A stretch of DNA of 6,926 nt from BOG-908 sp964242035 (GTDB lineage: Bacteria > Pseudomonadota > Alphaproteobacteria > Acetobacterales > Acetobacteraceae), in NCBI GenBank assembly GCA_964242035.1, contig CAXTCL010000206.1, positions 1-6,926 of the forward strand, read 5' to 3'. This document shows, piece by piece, positions 5,858 through 6,926 of this stretch (its first letter is position 1; every line of letters starts with the position of its first letter). Made by a program: the position numbers and the translations under genes. Under the pieces are notes generated by a model that saw nothing but the letters and a program-made list of their open reading frames with translations, was not told the origin of the DNA and did no database searches.

Positions 5858-5896
5858 AAGGCCTTCTTTTTTGAAAAAAAGAAGCAAAAAACTTTT
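5858..5896. repeat. AT-rich palindromic repeat unit (unit f) upstream of the ClC gene
   Basis: One unit in the same orientation as b and d: AAGGCCTTCTTTTTTG, then A-rich, AGAAGC, and AAAAAACTTTT. It begins 29 nt from the ClC start codon. No clean inverted partner follows at the usual distance of about 43 nt. The neighbouring bases hold only a small hairpin (CGGCAA 5909-5914, TTGCCG 5924-5929) in place of the usual centre. Confidence 0.85.
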
Positions 5897-6019
5897 GTCT
5901 CTCCGACGCGGCAATGCGCGTGGTTGCCGACGGTATCCGACTGGGGCTTGCTCGCGGGTAAGATGCCGTTTCTTTGTTCGGCTGAGCGCCGTTTCTTTGT
6001 CCCGGCCTATCATTCCCAC
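5897..6019. other. Non-coding stretch between ClC and ubiG with a 13-bp direct repeat
   Basis: This is the left part of the gene-free stretch 5829-6169. No ORF has plausible codon use, a ribosome site or a family match. It contains the hairpin at 5909-5929 and two exact copies of GCCGTTTCTTTGT at 5965-5977 and 5988-6000, separated by 10 nt (TCGGCTGAGC). The function is unknown. It may be internal sequence of a longer repeat element bounded by unit f and a degenerate unit near 6142-6166. Confidence 0.5.
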
Positions 6020-6106
6020 GGCGCCGGCAGGTTTTTCCGTCAAGCCTGGCCGAAGGCCACCGCTCTTCGGCGCGAAGCGGGCTTTACGGAACAAACTGCC
6101 GGCGCC
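6020..6106. repeat. Large imperfect palindrome (27-bp arms) with inner hairpins
   Basis: The left arm 6020-6046 and right arm 6080-6106 are inverted copies of 27 bp with 3 mismatches; the outermost 11 bp (GGCGCCGGCAG) pair perfectly. The 33-nt interior contains a perfect small hairpin (TGGCC-GAA-GGCCA, 6047-6059) and a second, imperfect one (CGCTCTTCG facing CGAAGCG, about 6061-6079). As RNA or extruded DNA this would be a three- or four-way junction. It belongs to no RNA family I recognise. Confidence 0.8.
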
Positions 6107-6108
6107 AC

Positions 6109-6125
6109 GCCCGATCAGGTCGGGC
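6109..6125. repeat. Short perfect hairpin
   Basis: GCCCGA (6109-6114) and TCGGGC (6120-6125) pair perfectly around the loop TCAGG. It directly follows the large palindrome at 6020-6106. No T-run accompanies it, so it is probably part of the same structured element. Confidence 0.55.
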
Positions 6126-6127
6126 AG

Positions 6128-6165
6128 GCAAGCGCACCCACGTTCTTCAAAAGAGAACCGCTTGC
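6128..6165 (-). terminator. Bulged hairpin just after ubiG, candidate terminator and possible degenerate repeat unit
   Basis: GCAAGCG (6128-6134) pairs with CGCTTGC (6159-6165), and inside it GTTCT (6142-6146) pairs with AGAAC (6154-6158). The left side has a 7-nt bulge (6135-6141). On the minus strand it begins 4 nt after the ubiG stop codon, where a terminator is expected, though no long U-run follows. The sequence from about 6147 to 6170 also matches the outer half of the AT-rich repeat unit at 19 of 24 positions, so it may be a decayed, inverted partner of unit f. Confidence 0.45.
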
Positions 6166-6169
6166 TTCC

Positions 6170-6880
6170 TCACTTCGAAAACGCCGCGATGTAGTTCACC
6201 GCCGTGTCCCGCCCCTCCCGCCACCCGCCGGCGCCAAAGACCATCCCCGACACATCCACCAGCCGCAGCCCCGCCGCACGACCCATCGCCCCCAGCTCCT
6301 CGGGCTTCACAAACTTCCGCCAGTCATGCGTGCCGGCCGGCAGCAGCCGTGCCACATACTCCGCCCCCACCTTGGCTACCGCCAAGGACCGCAGCGTCCG
6401 GTTCAGCGTGGAGACGAACAGCATCCCGTCCGGCTGCAACAACCCCGCCAGCGTGTGTAGAAAGGCCGCCTGGTCCGGCACGTGCTCGATGATCTCCAGC
6501 GCCGCCACCGCCGCAAACCGCGCGCCCTCGGCCAACAGATCCTCCGCCAGCCCCGCCCGATACACGATCGCCAGCCCGGCCGCCGCCGCATGGGCCTGCG
6601 CCACGCCGATCGCCTCCGCCGACCCGTCCACCCCGGTCATCGCAAACCCCGCGCGCGCAAACGCCTCGGTGGCAATGCCGCCGCCACAGCCGAGATCGAG
6701 CATGGGCAGCGCGCCCTCGCCCAACCGCGCGCGCACGCGGCTCGCGACCCAGCCGGTGCGCAGCCTGTTCATCCGGTGCAGCTCGCGCATCGGGCCGGCG
6801 GTGTCCCACCATTGCGGCGCCAGCGCGCTGAAGCGGGCGATCTCGGCGGCGGATACGGCGCTGTCGTCGCGTTCGGGCAT
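6170..6880 (-). CDS. ubiG: Ubiquinone biosynthesis O-methyltransferase
   Basis: The 236-residue product is the SAM-dependent O-methyltransferase that acts twice in ubiquinone synthesis: on the polyprenyl-catechol intermediate and on demethylubiquinol in the last step. It opens with the UbiG-specific EIARFSALAPQWWD (13-26) and LHRMNRLRTGWV (34-45). The Rossmann fold shows SAM motif I, LDLGCGGG (61-68), the acidic D85 in VDGS, and EIIEHVPD (129-136). The UbiG membrane-interacting segment follows: STLNRT (157-162), AKVGAEYV (169-176) and GTHDWRKF (183-190). The length is close to that of E. coli UbiG (240). AKVGAEYV and LLPAGTHDWRKFV look alphaproteobacterial. The ATG at 6880 has AGGAG at 6890-6894. 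It is transcribed in the same direction as ClC but 341 bp away, so a shared operon is unlikely. Confidence 0.96.
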   Translation of the reverse strand: MPERDDSAVSAAEIARFSALAPQWWDTAGPMRELHRMNRLRTGWVASRVRARLGEGALPMLDLGCGGGIATEAFARAGFAMTGVDGSAEAIGVAQAHAAAAGLAIVYRAGLAEDLLAEGARFAAVAALEIIEHVPDQAAFLHTLAGLLQPDGMLFVSTLNRTLRSLAVAKVGAEYVARLLPAGTHDWRKFVKPEELGAMGRAAGLRLVDVSGMVFGAGGWREGRDTAVNYIAAFSK

Positions 6881-6889
6881 GCCGGGTGG

Positions 6890-6894
6890 CTCCT
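6890..6894 (-). promoter_or_regulatory. Ribosome binding site of ubiG
   Basis: On the minus strand AGGAG precedes ATG 6880 by 9 nt. It lies between repeat unit g and the start codon. Confidence 0.75.
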
Positions 6895-6906
6895 AAGGAA
6901 GAAAGC

Positions 6907-6926
6907 AAGGCCTTCTTTTTTGAAAA
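6907..6926. repeat. AT-rich palindromic repeat unit (unit g) upstream of ubiG, cut by window edge
   Basis: The last 20 bases are AAGGCCTTCTTTTTTGAAAA, identical to the first 20 bases of unit d. It begins 26 nt from the ubiG start codon, in the same orientation relative to its gene as the units before the K+ channel and ClC genes. The rest of the element lies beyond the window. Confidence 0.85.

Noticed and set aside
5829..6169. Hidden small gene or tRNA between ClC and ubiG
   Set aside because: No ORF with plausible composition and ribosome site, and no cloverleaf or TPsiC-like motif; the folding potential is explained by palindromes.
4893..6194. 433-residue plus-strand ORF antisense to ClC and running through repeat unit f
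   Set aside because: Arg/His/Gln-rich shadow translation of the ClC gene, then a Lys/Leu-rich translation of the repeat. No recognisable domain.
9..6926. CRISPR array made of the repeated units
   Set aside because: Units are widely scattered, in both orientations, differ slightly, and are joined by a conserved centre rather than unique spacers. No cas genes are present.

Overview
The window is GC-rich DNA from a bacterial chromosome. Its UbiG is of alphaproteobacterial type, its NrdA is short, and an AT-rich palindromic repeat recurs at nearly every gene boundary. From memory of similar repeats this suggests an acetic acid bacterium (Acetobacteraceae, for example Komagataeibacter or Gluconacetobacter). 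That placement is an inference; no search was run. There is no transposase, tRNA, rRNA or CRISPR array.

Layout, left to right: (1) 1-47, the right half of a repeat element cut by the window edge. (2) 73-1011 (+), an inward-rectifier K+ channel of the KirBac family. (3) 1021-1137, a complete palindromic element between two convergent genes. (4) 1144-1737 (-), a nitroreductase-family flavoprotein. (5) 1738-2016, a divergent control region holding a second, inverted copy of the element (1790-1908) and a palindrome resembling an NrdR box (1969-1983). (6) 2017-3903 (+), the class I ribonucleotide reductase large subunit nrdA, without an N-terminal ATP-cone and without nrdB next to it. (7) 4035-4319 (+), a small exported glycine-zipper protein. 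(8) 4320-4496, a convergent intergenic region with three kinds of repeat or hairpin. (9) 4497-5828 (-), a ClC chloride channel/antiporter. (10) 5829-6169, about 340 bp without a gene but dense in palindromes. (11) 6170-6880 (-), ubiG of ubiquinone synthesis. (12) 6907-6926, the start of another repeat unit at the right edge.

The genes are housekeeping or envelope functions (K+ and Cl- flux, flavin redox chemistry, dNTP synthesis, quinone synthesis). They do not form one pathway or operon, and mostly appear to be separate transcription units. The least ordinary feature is the repeat family. A unit of about 38 bp (AAGGCCTTCTTTTTTG, then A-rich, ending in AAAACTTTT) occurs seven times, plus one probable degenerate copy. 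Two pairs form complete elements of about 117-119 bp, with GC-rich centres that match when one is reverse-complemented. Every unit turns its AAGGCCTT end toward the adjacent gene end; three lie 25-29 nt from a start codon and two lie 6-9 nt from a stop codon.
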